Source: Nocardia flavorosea NBRC 108225 (lineage in GTDB: Bacteria > Actinomycetota > Actinomycetes > Mycobacteriales > Mycobacteriaceae). Taken from it: a stretch of 64,000 bases of DNA. The stretch is from the NCBI RefSeq assembly GCF_001613385.1, contig NZ_BDCG01000001.1:62001-126000 (forward strand), read 5' to 3'. A model generated the notes under the pieces. That model worked only from the letters and a program-made list of their open reading frames with translations, ran no database searches and was not told the origin of the DNA. This document shows positions 9,259-16,907 of the stretch, one piece after another; the first letter of the stretch is position 1, and the number at the start of each line of letters is the position of its first letter. A program made the translations under genes and the position numbers.

Positions 9259-10529
9259 CGCTGGGCCGCTCCTGTCTGCTGGTTACGGTGGTCGTCGACC
9301 CAGTCGGCCGCGGTCTTGTGCAGGTGGCGCAGCAGAATCTCCTGATCGTTCAGGGGGAAACGTGTCACTGCACGGGATTCCAGCATCATCTGGGTCGCTT
9401 CGAGGGTGCTGGCATCCTGCAGGCCGTATTCCTTGAACGTCACGGCTGTCATTTCGTGCGCGACCCGGTCGCGCGGTGTGCGCGCCGGCGCGAAATACAG
9501 GTTCCCCTCGAAGATATGGGTGTTGTAGGAGGTCGGCCAATAGTGGTAGGTGAGATACCAGCCGCTCGACCAGATCAGGATCACGAAATTGGGGAACAAC
9601 TGGAAGGAATCCAGACCCCACGGATCGCATTTCGCCGGGTTGACCCCGGGTGGGAGTTCACCCAGTTCCGGAACGTCCCAGGGCCCGAAGAGCCCGCCGC
9701 GGGTGATGTCCTCCATGGGTTTACGCATGGAGGGGTCGAGCTCCCAGGTCACCACACCCGAGGTGCTGACCATACGGTGGGGGCCCTGTAGCTGATAGTG
9801 CGGTGCCTCGAAGCCGGCGGCCTGCGCGGCCGCGGAATAGTTGTCCGGCGACTGATTTCCGTGCAGAACCGCGGCGTGGTAGAACTCCGCGAACGCGTCC
9901 ATATAGAGTTTCCAGTTCGCGCCCACTTCGGAACGGTAGGAATAGCGTTCGGTGAGCTGATCGAACGGGTAGCCGTCGAGATCGGTGATCATCGGGCCCA
10001 GGAATTCGCGCAGCGACTGTTCGGGTTCCGGCGCCAGATTGATGAAGATGAACCCTGCCCACACTTCGCAGTGCACCGGGGCGAGACCGTAATCCTTTTT
10101 GTCGAGGTCGAAGAATTCGCCCTCCTGCTGGACGAAGGTCAGTTCACCGTCCAACCCGTAACGCCAGCCGTGGTACTTACAGGTGAACTGCCGGCAGGTC
10201 CCCGAGACCTCCTCACGCGGGAGCTCGTTCCACACCAGTTTGTTTCCGCGGTGCCGGCAGATATTGAAGAATGCGCGCACCTCCTTCTGCTTGTCGCGCA
10301 CCACGATCACCGATGTCCAGGCGGCGTGGATCTCCTTGGTGAAATAATTGCCGACCCGTGGAAGCTGCTCCACCCGCCCGATATTGAGCCAGGCCTTTTT
10401 GAATATCGCCTCGCGTTCGAGTTCGTAGATCTCCGGGGAAATCGAGTCCTCGTAGGACATCGGCGCGGTGCCGAGTTCGGGATAGTGCTGTGTCCAGCTG
10501 CCTTCGGCGGGTTTGGGCCAGCGCGCCAT
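9255..10529 (-). CDS. Rieske non-heme iron oxygenase, catalytic subunit (copy A)
   Basis: 424 residues with the two domains of ring-hydroxylating oxygenase alpha subunits. The Rieske [2Fe-2S] ligands are visible as CRHRGNKL (Cys91, His93) and CKYHGW (Cys117, His120). The mononuclear-iron region reads DAFAEFYHAAVLHGN, with His218 and His223 as probable ligands. It starts ATG behind AAGGAG and shares its MARWPKP N terminus with the second Rieske gene of the operon; the two are paralogues. No ferredoxin or reductase gene is nearby. Expected reaction: O2-dependent hydroxylation or demethylation of a hydrophobic substrate; the substrate cannot be inferred. Confidence 0.93.
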   Translation of the reverse strand: MARWPKPAEGSWTQHYPELGTAPMSYEDSISPEIYELEREAIFKKAWLNIGRVEQLPRVGNYFTKEIHAAWTSVIVVRDKQKEVRAFFNICRHRGNKLVWNELPREEVSGTCRQFTCKYHGWRYGLDGELTFVQQEGEFFDLDKKDYGLAPVHCEVWAGFIFINLAPEPEQSLREFLGPMITDLDGYPFDQLTERYSYRSEVGANWKLYMDAFAEFYHAAVLHGNQSPDNYSAAAQAAGFEAPHYQLQGPHRMVSTSGVVTWELDPSMRKPMEDITRGGLFGPWDVPELGELPPGVNPAKCDPWGLDSFQLFPNFVILIWSSGWYLTYHYWPTSYNTHIFEGNLYFAPARTPRDRVAHEMTAVTFKEYGLQDASTLEATQMMLESRAVTRFPLNDQEILLRHLHKTAADWVDDHRNQQTGAAQR

Positions 10530-10592
10530 GGCGGTGCTCCTTGCGGTGGTTCGGGTCGGGCGGCGACTACGGGCCGGTCGCCGGCGGGGTGG

Positions 10593-11435
10593 CTATCGGA
10601 TCGGCTCGTCGCCGAGAACGGTGGTGCGCAGCATCTCCCGGGGGGAGTTCTCGGGGTAGGGGGCGGCGCGATGGATGACACCGCGGTTGTCCCAGATCAC
10701 GGTGTCGCCGACCGACCATTCGTGGCGGTACACCCGCTCGGGTGCGGTGCAGCGTGCGAGCAGATCGTCGAGCAGGGCACGGCCCCGGTCGCGATCCATT
10801 CCGATCACGTGATCGGTGGAGGTGCCGAGGACGAGGGAACGGCGCCCGGATTTATGGGTCCAGACCAGCGGGTGGTCCCGGGTCGGCCAGCTCCGCCAAT
10901 ACTCCAGCTGCCGGGGAGTAGGGTCGGCGGTGACGGGGCGCTGGGACGCCTCCAGCGAATGCAGGACCCGCAACGTTCGCAACTGCGTCTTCTCTTCGTC
11001 GGAGAGCCGGTCGTACGCCCGGTAGGTGCTGGCGAATTCGGTTTCCCCGCCGCTGACGGCCACGGCTTTCGCCGACAGGACGGTGGCCATCTGCGGGTAG
11101 GCGTCGTCCTTGGGGGTGCAGCCGTCGATATGCCAGTCGAAGGTACCGCGCAGATAGCTCGCGGAGGAGTTCTTGCCGGTATCCAGGCTCACCCGGTAGA
11201 TCCCGCTGACGGGGTGGTGCCCGGCCGAGGTGTCGATCTCACCGAGCGTGCGGCAGAACGCCACTTGCGCCTCCGGCTCCAGGTGCAGGCCCCGGAACAC
11301 CAGCACGCCGTTGGCCTCCAGCGCGTCGAGCACCAGCGCGGGAACGGTTGCGTCCGACACCATCCGGTCCGCGTCGAGCCCGACGATTTCGGCGCCGATC
11401 TCGTGGTTCAGTTTTTCGACGGTGACAGTGGTCAT
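10593..11435 (-). CDS. TauD/TfdA-family 2-oxoglutarate-dependent dioxygenase
   Basis: 280 residues. The Fe(II) facial triad is visible: WHID (His102, Asp104) and the distal His of NRGVIHRAAPY (about residue 255), followed by the 2-oxoglutarate-binding Arg region REMLRTTV. A longer frame reaches back into the preceding gene, but the ATG at 11435 has a GGAGC ribosome site and gives the normal family N terminus (VEKLNHEIGAEIVGLD). It lies between two Rieske/small-protein modules in the operon, so it probably performs another oxidative step (hydroxylation or ether/ester cleavage) on the same substrate class. Confidence 0.9.
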   Translation of the reverse strand: MTTVTVEKLNHEIGAEIVGLDADRMVSDATVPALVLDALEANGVLVFRGLHLEPEAQVAFCRTLGEIDTSAGHHPVSGIYRVSLDTGKNSSASYLRGTFDWHIDGCTPKDDAYPQMATVLSAKAVAVSGGETEFASTYRAYDRLSDEEKTQLRTLRVLHSLEASQRPVTADPTPRQLEYWRSWPTRDHPLVWTHKSGRRSLVLGTSTDHVIGMDRDRGRALLDDLLARCTAPERVYRHEWSVGDTVIWDNRGVIHRAAPYPENSPREMLRTTVLGDEPIR

Positions 11436-11487
11436 GATTGCTCCGCTCGGTCGGGCGTCGGTCCCGGTGACCGATTCGTATGCCGGT

Positions 11488-11832
11488 TCACGGCCACGGC
11501 TCCGCGATCCGTTCCAGCTCCGCGTCGGCACTGTCGACCGGCCGGGGTCGCAGGAAGATCTCGACCGCCATGGCCACCAGCGCCAGCGAATAGACGAGCT
11601 GCAGCAGATGCAGCACCTCGTCGGGCAGATCGTCGAGGGGGAATTTGTCGCAATAGGCGATCGCCTCCTCCAACCGGGGGAAGAACGCCGTATAGAACTC
11701 GTTCAGTTCGTCCATCGAGCTGTTCATCCGCCGTTCCCAGCGCTCGGTCTCGGTGGCCAGACACCAGATCGGTGCGAACCGCTCGAACTCGGCGAACGCC
11801 GGCGGCAACATGGTCTGCGCCATCGGAATCAC
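11488..11832 (-). CDS. uncharacterised Rieske-associated small protein, copy B
   Basis: 114 residues, paralogue of the protein at 8932-9258, with the same landmarks (WCLATE-x-ER, RM-x-SSM, FY-x-A, LDD-x-PD) and the same position directly after a Rieske oxygenase gene. The GTG start at 11832 forms a GTGA overlap with the oxygenase stop; an internal ATG at 11823 is an alternative. The C-terminal half has a hydrophobic helix (LLQLVYSLALVAMAVEIFL), which in copy A is RLLYSMIMVSFPVEVW. This could pack against a partner or a membrane. Function unknown. Confidence 0.8.
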   Translation of the reverse strand: MIPMAQTMLPPAFAEFERFAPIWCLATETERWERRMNSSMDELNEFYTAFFPRLEEAIAYCDKFPLDDLPDEVLHLLQLVYSLALVAMAVEIFLRPRPVDSADAELERIAEPWP

Positions 11833-13097
11833 ACCCCCACCCGTGCGCCGCGATAGTCGCCGACCCAGTCCGCTACCACCTTGTGGAAATGCCGGACCAG
11901 GATCTCCTGGTCGTTCACCGGATAGGCGGTGATCCGCGCGGTGCGGTAGGCGGATTCGAGCGCGGTCTGGGTGCCGGTGAGCATTCCGGCGTCCTGGAGG
12001 GCGAATTCTTTGAATACCACTGAAGACACCTCGTGCTCCACTCGTTCACGCACGCTCCGGGCGGGCCGATAGCACAGGACTCCCTCGAACAGGTGACTGT
12101 TGTACGAGGTGGGCCAATAGCGGTAGATGAGATACCAGCCGCGGTAGAACAGGATTTCGAGATTCGGGAAGATCTGGAAGTTGTCGATACCCCACGGCTC
12201 GACGCGGCCCGGATTGATGCCGGGCGGGAGTTCGCCGATATCGGGTGACTCCCATGGGCCCACGAGTCCGCTGCGGGTGGCCCGTTCGATCGGATACATG
12301 AACTCCGACGGCAGTGTCCAGCGGCGGGCACCGCCGGTGCTGACCACCCGATGCGGTCCGTCGACCTGGAAATGCGCGCATTCGAAATTCGGCTCGGGAT
12401 TGCGGACCGGGCCGGGCACCTGCTGCGAATGCAGGCCAGGGACGTGATAGTACTCCTGGAACGCGTCGGCAAACAGTTTCCAGTTGCTCTGGTTCTCGGC
12501 CCGGAATTCATACCATTCGGTCATCCGGTCGAACGGGTAGTCCTCCAGCGCGGTCACCATCGGACCCAGGAATTCCCGCAAGGTCTGCGGAGGTTCGGGG
12601 GCCAGATTCACGAAGACGAACCCGGCCCACACCTCGCAATGCACCGGAACCAGGCCGAGCGCCGATGTGTCCAGGTCGAAGAACTCGCCCTCCTGCTGTA
12701 CGAAGGCCAGTTCCCCGTCGATGCCGTACCGCCACCCGTGGTATTTGCAGGTGAACTGGCGGCACGTCCCCGACGTCTCCGCCCGGGGATCCTCGTTCCA
12801 GACCAGTTTGTTGCCGCGATGGCGGCAGATGTTGTAAAAGGCCCGCACTTGTCGATCGCGATCGCGCACTACGATCACCGAGGTACGGGCGATATGGATT
12901 TCCTTGGTGAAATAACTGCCGACCCGCGGCACCTGCTCTACCCGGCCGATATTGAGCCAGGCCCGTTTGAAGATCGCTTCCCGCTCCAGTTCGTAGAACT
13001 CCGGCGAGATCGAATCCTCGAACGAAACCGGGCCGGTGCCGAGGTCCGGATAGTGCTGGGTCCAGGTGCCTTCCGGCGGTTTCGGCCAGCGCGCCAT
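11829..13097 (-). CDS. Rieske non-heme iron oxygenase, catalytic subunit (copy B)
   Basis: 422 residues, closely similar to the Rieske gene at 9255-10529 and with identical ligand spacing: Cys91/His93, Cys117/His120 and the EYYHVPGLH iron motif (His218/His223). Substitutions cluster in the C-terminal catalytic domain around the GLHSQQVPG segment, so the two enzymes probably differ in substrate or act in sequence. GGAGG sits seven bases before the ATG at 13097. An ATG at 13103 that overlaps the upstream stop (ATGA) is too close to that ribosome site but may help coupling. No dedicated electron-transfer partner is encoded nearby. Confidence 0.92.
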   Translation of the reverse strand: MARWPKPPEGTWTQHYPDLGTGPVSFEDSISPEFYELEREAIFKRAWLNIGRVEQVPRVGSYFTKEIHIARTSVIVVRDRDRQVRAFYNICRHRGNKLVWNEDPRAETSGTCRQFTCKYHGWRYGIDGELAFVQQEGEFFDLDTSALGLVPVHCEVWAGFVFVNLAPEPPQTLREFLGPMVTALEDYPFDRMTEWYEFRAENQSNWKLFADAFQEYYHVPGLHSQQVPGPVRNPEPNFECAHFQVDGPHRVVSTGGARRWTLPSEFMYPIERATRSGLVGPWESPDIGELPPGINPGRVEPWGIDNFQIFPNLEILFYRGWYLIYRYWPTSYNSHLFEGVLCYRPARSVRERVEHEVSSVVFKEFALQDAGMLTGTQTALESAYRTARITAYPVNDQEILVRHFHKVVADWVGDYRGARVGV

Positions 13098-13099
13098 GG

Positions 13100-13708
13100 T
13101 CATTCCTCCCGTGCGGAGTCGTGGGATGTCGTCGCGGATCCGGTGGGCGGGTCCGGTGGCAGATCGACACTGTTGGTCACCAGCGCCAGACACAGGTAGG
13201 AGCCGGCGACGAAGAGCAGTTCGAGCAACTGCCGGGTGTCCAGATGTGCGGTGAGGGCGGTCCAGGTGCTGTCGCAGACCCGGTACCGGTCGAGCAGTTC
13301 ATCCGTGGCGGCCAGCACCAGCCGGTCCACCTCGGGCCAGTGGGCTGTCTCGCCGCAGGCGATATCTTCGATCGTGCCGACGGTGATACCCAGACCCTGT
13401 GCGATGCGGGAGTGCTGGTCCCATTCGTAGGCCGACCGGGTCTGCCAGGCGACCCGCAGGATCGCGAGTTCGCGTAGCCGGGGATCGAGCGTGGCACGTT
13501 CCAGCAGTAGTCCGTTGTATGCCAGCCACGCCCCGCCCAATTCCGGGTGGTGTCCCAGGATCCCGAGGATGTTCGGCAGCGGCGGTGCGTCCGAGTCTCC
13601 GGACAGGTACCGGTCGGCGCGTTTCAACCGGCCCCGCAACATCGCACGTCCCTGTTCGGTCCAGTCCGCGGCGGCCAGTGGGGGGAGGCGGGGGCCGACG
13701 GTGGTCAT
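13100..13708 (-). CDS. carboxymuconolactone decarboxylase/AhpD-like protein
   Basis: 202 residues, all-helical CMD fold. Seen: LGHHPELGGAWLAYNG and then RELAILRVAWQTRSAYEWDQHSRIAQ, the family signature. The CxxC pair of the AhpD peroxidase branch is absent, as in gamma-carboxymuconolactone decarboxylase-type members, so a redox role is unlikely. Expected to be a cytosolic oligomer acting on a ring-derived intermediate (decarboxylation or isomerisation), but assignments in this family are loose. It overlaps the SDR gene upstream (ATGA) and nearly abuts the Rieske gene downstream, so it is part of the same operon. Confidence 0.82.
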   Translation of the reverse strand: MTTVGPRLPPLAAADWTEQGRAMLRGRLKRADRYLSGDSDAPPLPNILGILGHHPELGGAWLAYNGLLLERATLDPRLRELAILRVAWQTRSAYEWDQHSRIAQGLGITVGTIEDIACGETAHWPEVDRLVLAATDELLDRYRVCDSTWTALTAHLDTRQLLELLFVAGSYLCLALVTNSVDLPPDPPTGSATTSHDSAREE

Positions 13709-14493
13709 ATGACAGACCCGCCGTTGACGCCCACCACCTGGCCGGTGATGAACCGGGCCTCCTCGGAACAGAGGAAAGTGCAGGTCGCTGCGATATCGGC
13801 GCCGTCGCCGAGGTAGCCGACCGGGATGGCGCGGGCCATCGTCGCGCTGTCCGGAAGATGGCCTGCCGCCTGGGAATCACGCGACATCGGTGTGTCGATC
13901 CCCGACGGGGGGATGGTGTTCACCGTGATCCCGCACGCGGCGTACTCGCGCGCCAGCGCCTTGGTCATGGCGATCACGGCGCCCTTGGAGGCGGTGTAAT
14001 GGACCATTTTCGGCGACCCCCGCTGGGCGCTGGACGAGGAGATCGTGACGATCCGGCCCCACCCCGCTGCCAGCATGTCGGGAATTACCGCCTGCACACA
14101 GTGGAATGTGCCGGTGAGGTTGATATCGATGATCCGGTGCCAGGACTCGAGGGAGATCTCGGTGAACGGTTCGAATGCGAAAACACCGGCGCTGGTGACC
14201 AGTACCTGCACGGGGCCCCATTCCGTGCGCACCTTGCACAGCGCTTCGTCCACGCCGGCACGGTCGGTGACATCCACTTCACAGCCCATCGCGGTCCCGC
14301 CGCCGGACCGTAAATCCTCGGCGACCCGCTGTGCGCCCGCGCCGTCGCGGTCGAGTACGGCGACGTGATCGCCGGTCGCGGCGAGCCGCGCGCAGATAGC
14401 GGCTCCCATCCCCGAAGCGCCGCCGGTGACCACGGCGACCCTGTTCGTTCTGCCGGGGTCATTCGCGGCCTTCGCCACGTGGGCACGAACCAT
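13705..14493 (-). CDS. short-chain dehydrogenase/reductase, first gene of the oxygenase operon
   Basis: 262 residues, classical SDR. Cofactor loop TGGASGMGAAI, then VTSAGVF (variant NNAG), catalytic Ser in ISSSSAQRG and YTASKGA for Tyr-x3-Lys. An acidic residue after beta-2 (LDRDG) suggests NAD preference. Expected to oxidise a hydroxyl produced by the operon's oxygenases, or to act on a dihydrodiol. It is the promoter-proximal gene; the operon promoter and a large palindrome lie 80-110 bases upstream. Its stop overlaps the next gene's ATG by 4 bp. Confidence 0.9.
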   Translation of the reverse strand: MVRAHVAKAANDPGRTNRVAVVTGGASGMGAAICARLAATGDHVAVLDRDGAGAQRVAEDLRSGGGTAMGCEVDVTDRAGVDEALCKVRTEWGPVQVLVTSAGVFAFEPFTEISLESWHRIIDINLTGTFHCVQAVIPDMLAAGWGRIVTISSSSAQRGSPKMVHYTASKGAVIAMTKALAREYAACGITVNTIPPSGIDTPMSRDSQAAGHLPDSATMARAIPVGYLGDGADIAATCTFLCSEEARFITGQVVGVNGGSVI

Positions 14494-14538
14494 GGTGTTC
14501 CCTCCGCGCTACAACGGTCGCCGGGCGATCCGCCGGTC

Positions 14539-14570
14539 TTAATCGACTGCTTAATTAAGCGGGTGATTAA
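14539..14570. promoter_or_regulatory. 32-bp three-part palindromic operator
   Basis: Exactly symmetric layout: TTAATC, five bases, CTTAATTAAG, five bases, GATTAA, all centred on the same point (14554/14555). It covers the expected transcription start of the minus-strand oxygenase operon and lies between that operon and a divergent TetR gene. A dimer-of-dimers repressor site is the simplest reading. Confidence 0.75.
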
Positions 14571-14571
14571 T

Positions 14572-14601
14572 GTTATACGGACGGGGTTCTCCGGCTGTCA
14601 A
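14572..14601 (-). promoter_or_regulatory. sigma-70-type promoter of the oxygenase operon
   Basis: On the minus strand, TTGACA (14601-14596), an 18-base spacer and TATAAC (14577-14572). This is a near-consensus vegetative promoter and unusually good for a high-GC actinomycete. The start point should fall about 14565, inside the palindrome, giving a leader of about 70 bases. Confidence 0.75.
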
Positions 14602-14765
14602 GGTCCGAAAGTGGCCTGAACAGGCCCGGTTACGCCGCCGGAGATCCACGTCGTAGGCCGGTCCGGCCGCCCTGCCTGGGTGGTTTCTAAGATCGAGGAG
14701 TCGGTGCGGCCGGCCGGAGTCGTTCGGTAGGGACTGCGACCGCAACGGTCGACCAAGGAGGTGCC

Positions 14766-15413
14766 ATGGAGGAAAGCCGAAGGCCGGCCGACGCGGAGGC
14801 GGGGAGCGGAAGCCTTTCGTCGCGCTCGGCCTTACTCGATGCGGCCCAGCAGATCATGCTCGAGGACGGTTACGCGGCGGTGAGCTCGCGGCGCCTCGGT
14901 GCCCGCGCAGGGGTGAATCCCGCGCTGGTCTACTACTACTTCGGAAATATGGACAGCTTGTTCGTCGCGCTCTTCCGCCGCGGGTCCGAACGTAGTTACC
15001 AGCGCCTGTTGGAGGCAGCGGAATCCGAACAACCCCTCTGGGCGCTCTGGGATGCCATCCATCATCAATCCCGTACGGCGCTGACCATGGAATTCGTCTC
15101 GCTGGCCACGCACCGGCCGTCCATTCGCTCCGAAATCGCTCAGTCGTCCAAAAGATTTCGTGAGCTGCAACTGGAGATTGTCTCGGGAGCGCTGCGCGAC
15201 CGCGACCCGGGCCCGTGGACCCCGCTGACACTGGTCATGCTGATGTCGAGTGTCTCCCGGTTCCTGCGGATCGAGGAAGCCTTCGATATCGACGCCGGTC
15301 ATTCCGAGATCACCGCCGTGGTGGAGGAATTCCTCGAGCAGGTGGAAGGACCCCGGAACACCGGCGATCACGGGGGCGTGCCGCGCGGTGGCGCCGGATC
15401 GTCGGCGCAGTAG
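14766..15413 (+). CDS. TetR-family regulator, probable repressor of the oxygenase operon
   Basis: 215 residues. N-terminal helix-turn-helix: ALLDAAQQIMLEDGYAAVSS, RRLGARAGVNPALVYYYFGN, typical of TetR, followed by an all-helical ligand-binding domain. ATG is preceded by AAGGAGG. It is divergent from the ten-gene oxygenase operon, with a strong promoter and palindromic site between them, so local repression relieved by a pathway intermediate is likely. The C-terminal 20 residues are Gly/Arg-rich and probably disordered. Ligand unknown. Confidence 0.88.
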   Translation: MEESRRPADAEAGSGSLSSRSALLDAAQQIMLEDGYAAVSSRRLGARAGVNPALVYYYFGNMDSLFVALFRRGSERSYQRLLEAAESEQPLWALWDAIHHQSRTALTMEFVSLATHRPSIRSEIAQSSKRFRELQLEIVSGALRDRDPGPWTPLTLVMLMSSVSRFLRIEEAFDIDAGHSEITAVVEEFLEQVEGPRNTGDHGGVPRGGAGSSAQ

Positions 15414-15459
15414 TCTGGGCGTGCCGGATCTTCGTCTCCCGAGAAATGGGCCCACCGTT

Positions 15460-16212
15460 ATGACGTCTCTGTCCGAGAAGGCTGCCGCATTCCGTACACT
15501 CCACCGCCCCGGTGATCCCGTGATCCTGCCGACGGTATGGGACGCCTGGTCGGCGCAGCTGGTCCAGCAGGCCGGGTTCCAGGGGGTGACGGTGGGGAGC
15601 CACCCGCTGGCCGATTCGCTGGGCCGGTCCGACGGCGAGGGGATGTCGTTCGCCGAAGCGCTGGGACGCGTCCGGGAAATCACTGCGGCGGTGGATATTC
15701 CGGTGTCATTGGATATCGAGTCCGGCTACGGTCTGGAGCCGGTGCAACTGGTCGACGGGCTGATCGCGGCGGGCGTGGTGGGCCTCAATATCGAAGACAC
15801 CGTGCACAGCGAAGGTGGCCGGCTGCGCGAAGCCCGGGAACACGCGGACTTCGTCGGCGCACTACGGCAGGCTGCGGACGGCGCCGGTGTGCCGCTGGTG
15901 GTGAACGCGCGGACCGATCTGTTCCTGCGCGGGCTCGGCGACGAGGCCGATCGCTTCGACCGGGCCGTGGACCGATTGCGACTGGCCGCCGAAGCAGGTG
16001 CCGATGTGCTGTACCCGGTCGGCTTCCACGACCCCGAAACGCTGCGACGACTCTGTGCCGAACTGCCGCTCCCGGTGAACGCCGTAGCCTTTCCGGACAA
16101 GGGCGACCGGACTGTTCTCGCCGAAGCAGGGGTCGCGCGGGTCAGTTTCGGCCCGCTTCTGCAGCGGGCGCTCACCGAGACCGTAAACGGGCTGCTGGAG
16201 CGCTGGAACTGA
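15460..16212 (+). CDS. isocitrate lyase/PEP phosphonomutase-family enzyme
   Basis: 250 residues, single TIM barrel of the ICL/PEPM superfamily. Seen: PTVWDAWSAQLVQQAGFQGV near the start, LDIESGYG (Mg-binding Asp/Glu region), GLNIEDTVH, and NARTDLFLRG. The Lys-Lys-Cys-Gly-His loop of true isocitrate lyase is absent, so a carboxyphosphonoenolpyruvate mutase-like or oxaloacetate/2-methylisocitrate lyase-like C-C bond reaction is more likely. It lies just downstream of the TetR gene with a short gap and may be co-transcribed with it. It could cleave a C4 acid made by the divergent operon, but this is inference. Confidence 0.82.
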   Translation: MTSLSEKAAAFRTLHRPGDPVILPTVWDAWSAQLVQQAGFQGVTVGSHPLADSLGRSDGEGMSFAEALGRVREITAAVDIPVSLDIESGYGLEPVQLVDGLIAAGVVGLNIEDTVHSEGGRLREAREHADFVGALRQAADGAGVPLVVNARTDLFLRGLGDEADRFDRAVDRLRLAAEAGADVLYPVGFHDPETLRRLCAELPLPVNAVAFPDKGDRTVLAEAGVARVSFGPLLQRALTETVNGLLERWN

Positions 16213-16227
16213 CCCGGGTGCGATGGG

Positions 16228-16806
16228 CTACGCACTGATGCCGTGGGTGAGGACCGCCGCGAGTTCGCGATAGGCGGCGCTGTCGTCCAACCCGGTGCGA
16301 GCGCGGACGCCGCCCTGCTGGATGCGGACCATCATCGTTGCGGCCAGGTCGGCGGCGAAGGCGGCGTGGACGCCGCGGAACTCGCCGTCGGCGACGCCCT
16401 CGTCGATGAGTTCCTGGACCCGGCGGGCGGCGATACGAGTGTTTCGTTCGTAGACCTCGCGTGCCGGAGTGAAGTGGTCGAGGTCGGTCATGAACCGGTC
16501 CGAGGCCACGGCGAGCGCTTCACCGACCGCGGTGAGGTAGGTGGTGATGCGCTCGCGCGCTCCGTTCGCCGCGGCGACGTCGGTCTCCACGGTGGCGGTG
16601 GCACGTTTGAAGAAATGTACGGTCGCGGCGGTGACCAGCTGTTCCTTGCTGCCGGCGAGGGTATAGAGGGTGGATTTCGAGCATTTGAGCCGGGCGGCGA
16701 TGGTGTCGAGGGTCAGGTGGGCGAAGCCCTCGGCCAGGAACAATGCGACGAGTGCGTCGAACAGTTCGGTACGGCGGGTGGTCGCGAAGGTCGCACGCTG
16801 CTCCAT
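16228..16806 (-). CDS. TetR-family regulator
   Basis: 192 residues. The helix-turn-helix is clear: FDALVALFLAEGFAHLTLDT, IAARLKCSKSTLYTLAGSKE, followed by a helical effector domain with TTYLTAVGEALA and an HFTPAREVYERNTRIAARR stretch. An in-frame extension upstream is possible, but ATG 16806 gives a normal length. It is divergent from an acyl-CoA dehydrogenase gene across about 100 bases that carry four AGTACT hexamers, the probable operators. An acyl-CoA effector is plausible by analogy with FadR/TetR systems. Expected to autoregulate. Confidence 0.88.
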   Translation of the reverse strand: MEQRATFATTRRTELFDALVALFLAEGFAHLTLDTIAARLKCSKSTLYTLAGSKEQLVTAATVHFFKRATATVETDVAAANGARERITTYLTAVGEALAVASDRFMTDLDHFTPAREVYERNTRIAARRVQELIDEGVADGEFRGVHAAFAADLAATMMVRIQQGGVRARTGLDDSAAYRELAAVLTHGISA

Positions 16807-16815
16807 ACCGGCGAT

Positions 16816-16878
16816 AGTACTGGGGAACTTCTTGCAGTACTGATCGACGGGCAGTACTGTGGCCGACGTCCGAGTACT
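16816..16878. promoter_or_regulatory. array of four AGTACT operator hexamers
   Basis: The self-complementary hexamer AGTACT occurs at 16816, 16836, 16853 and 16873 (steps of 20, 17 and 20 bases); all but the last-but-one step give the same pair spacing. Three carry a following TG. They fill the divergent promoter between the TetR gene and the acyl-CoA dehydrogenase and probably bind that TetR. Confidence 0.7.
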
Positions 16879-16907
16879 GTTCTGCGTATCGCCGCGAGGA
16901 GATTTCT

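Noticed and set aside
9798..12023. Open plus-strand frame of 741 codons
   Set aside because: Antisense to the Rieske/TauD operon, composition Arg/Gly/His-rich, no domain; the minus-strand genes show full catalytic motifs.
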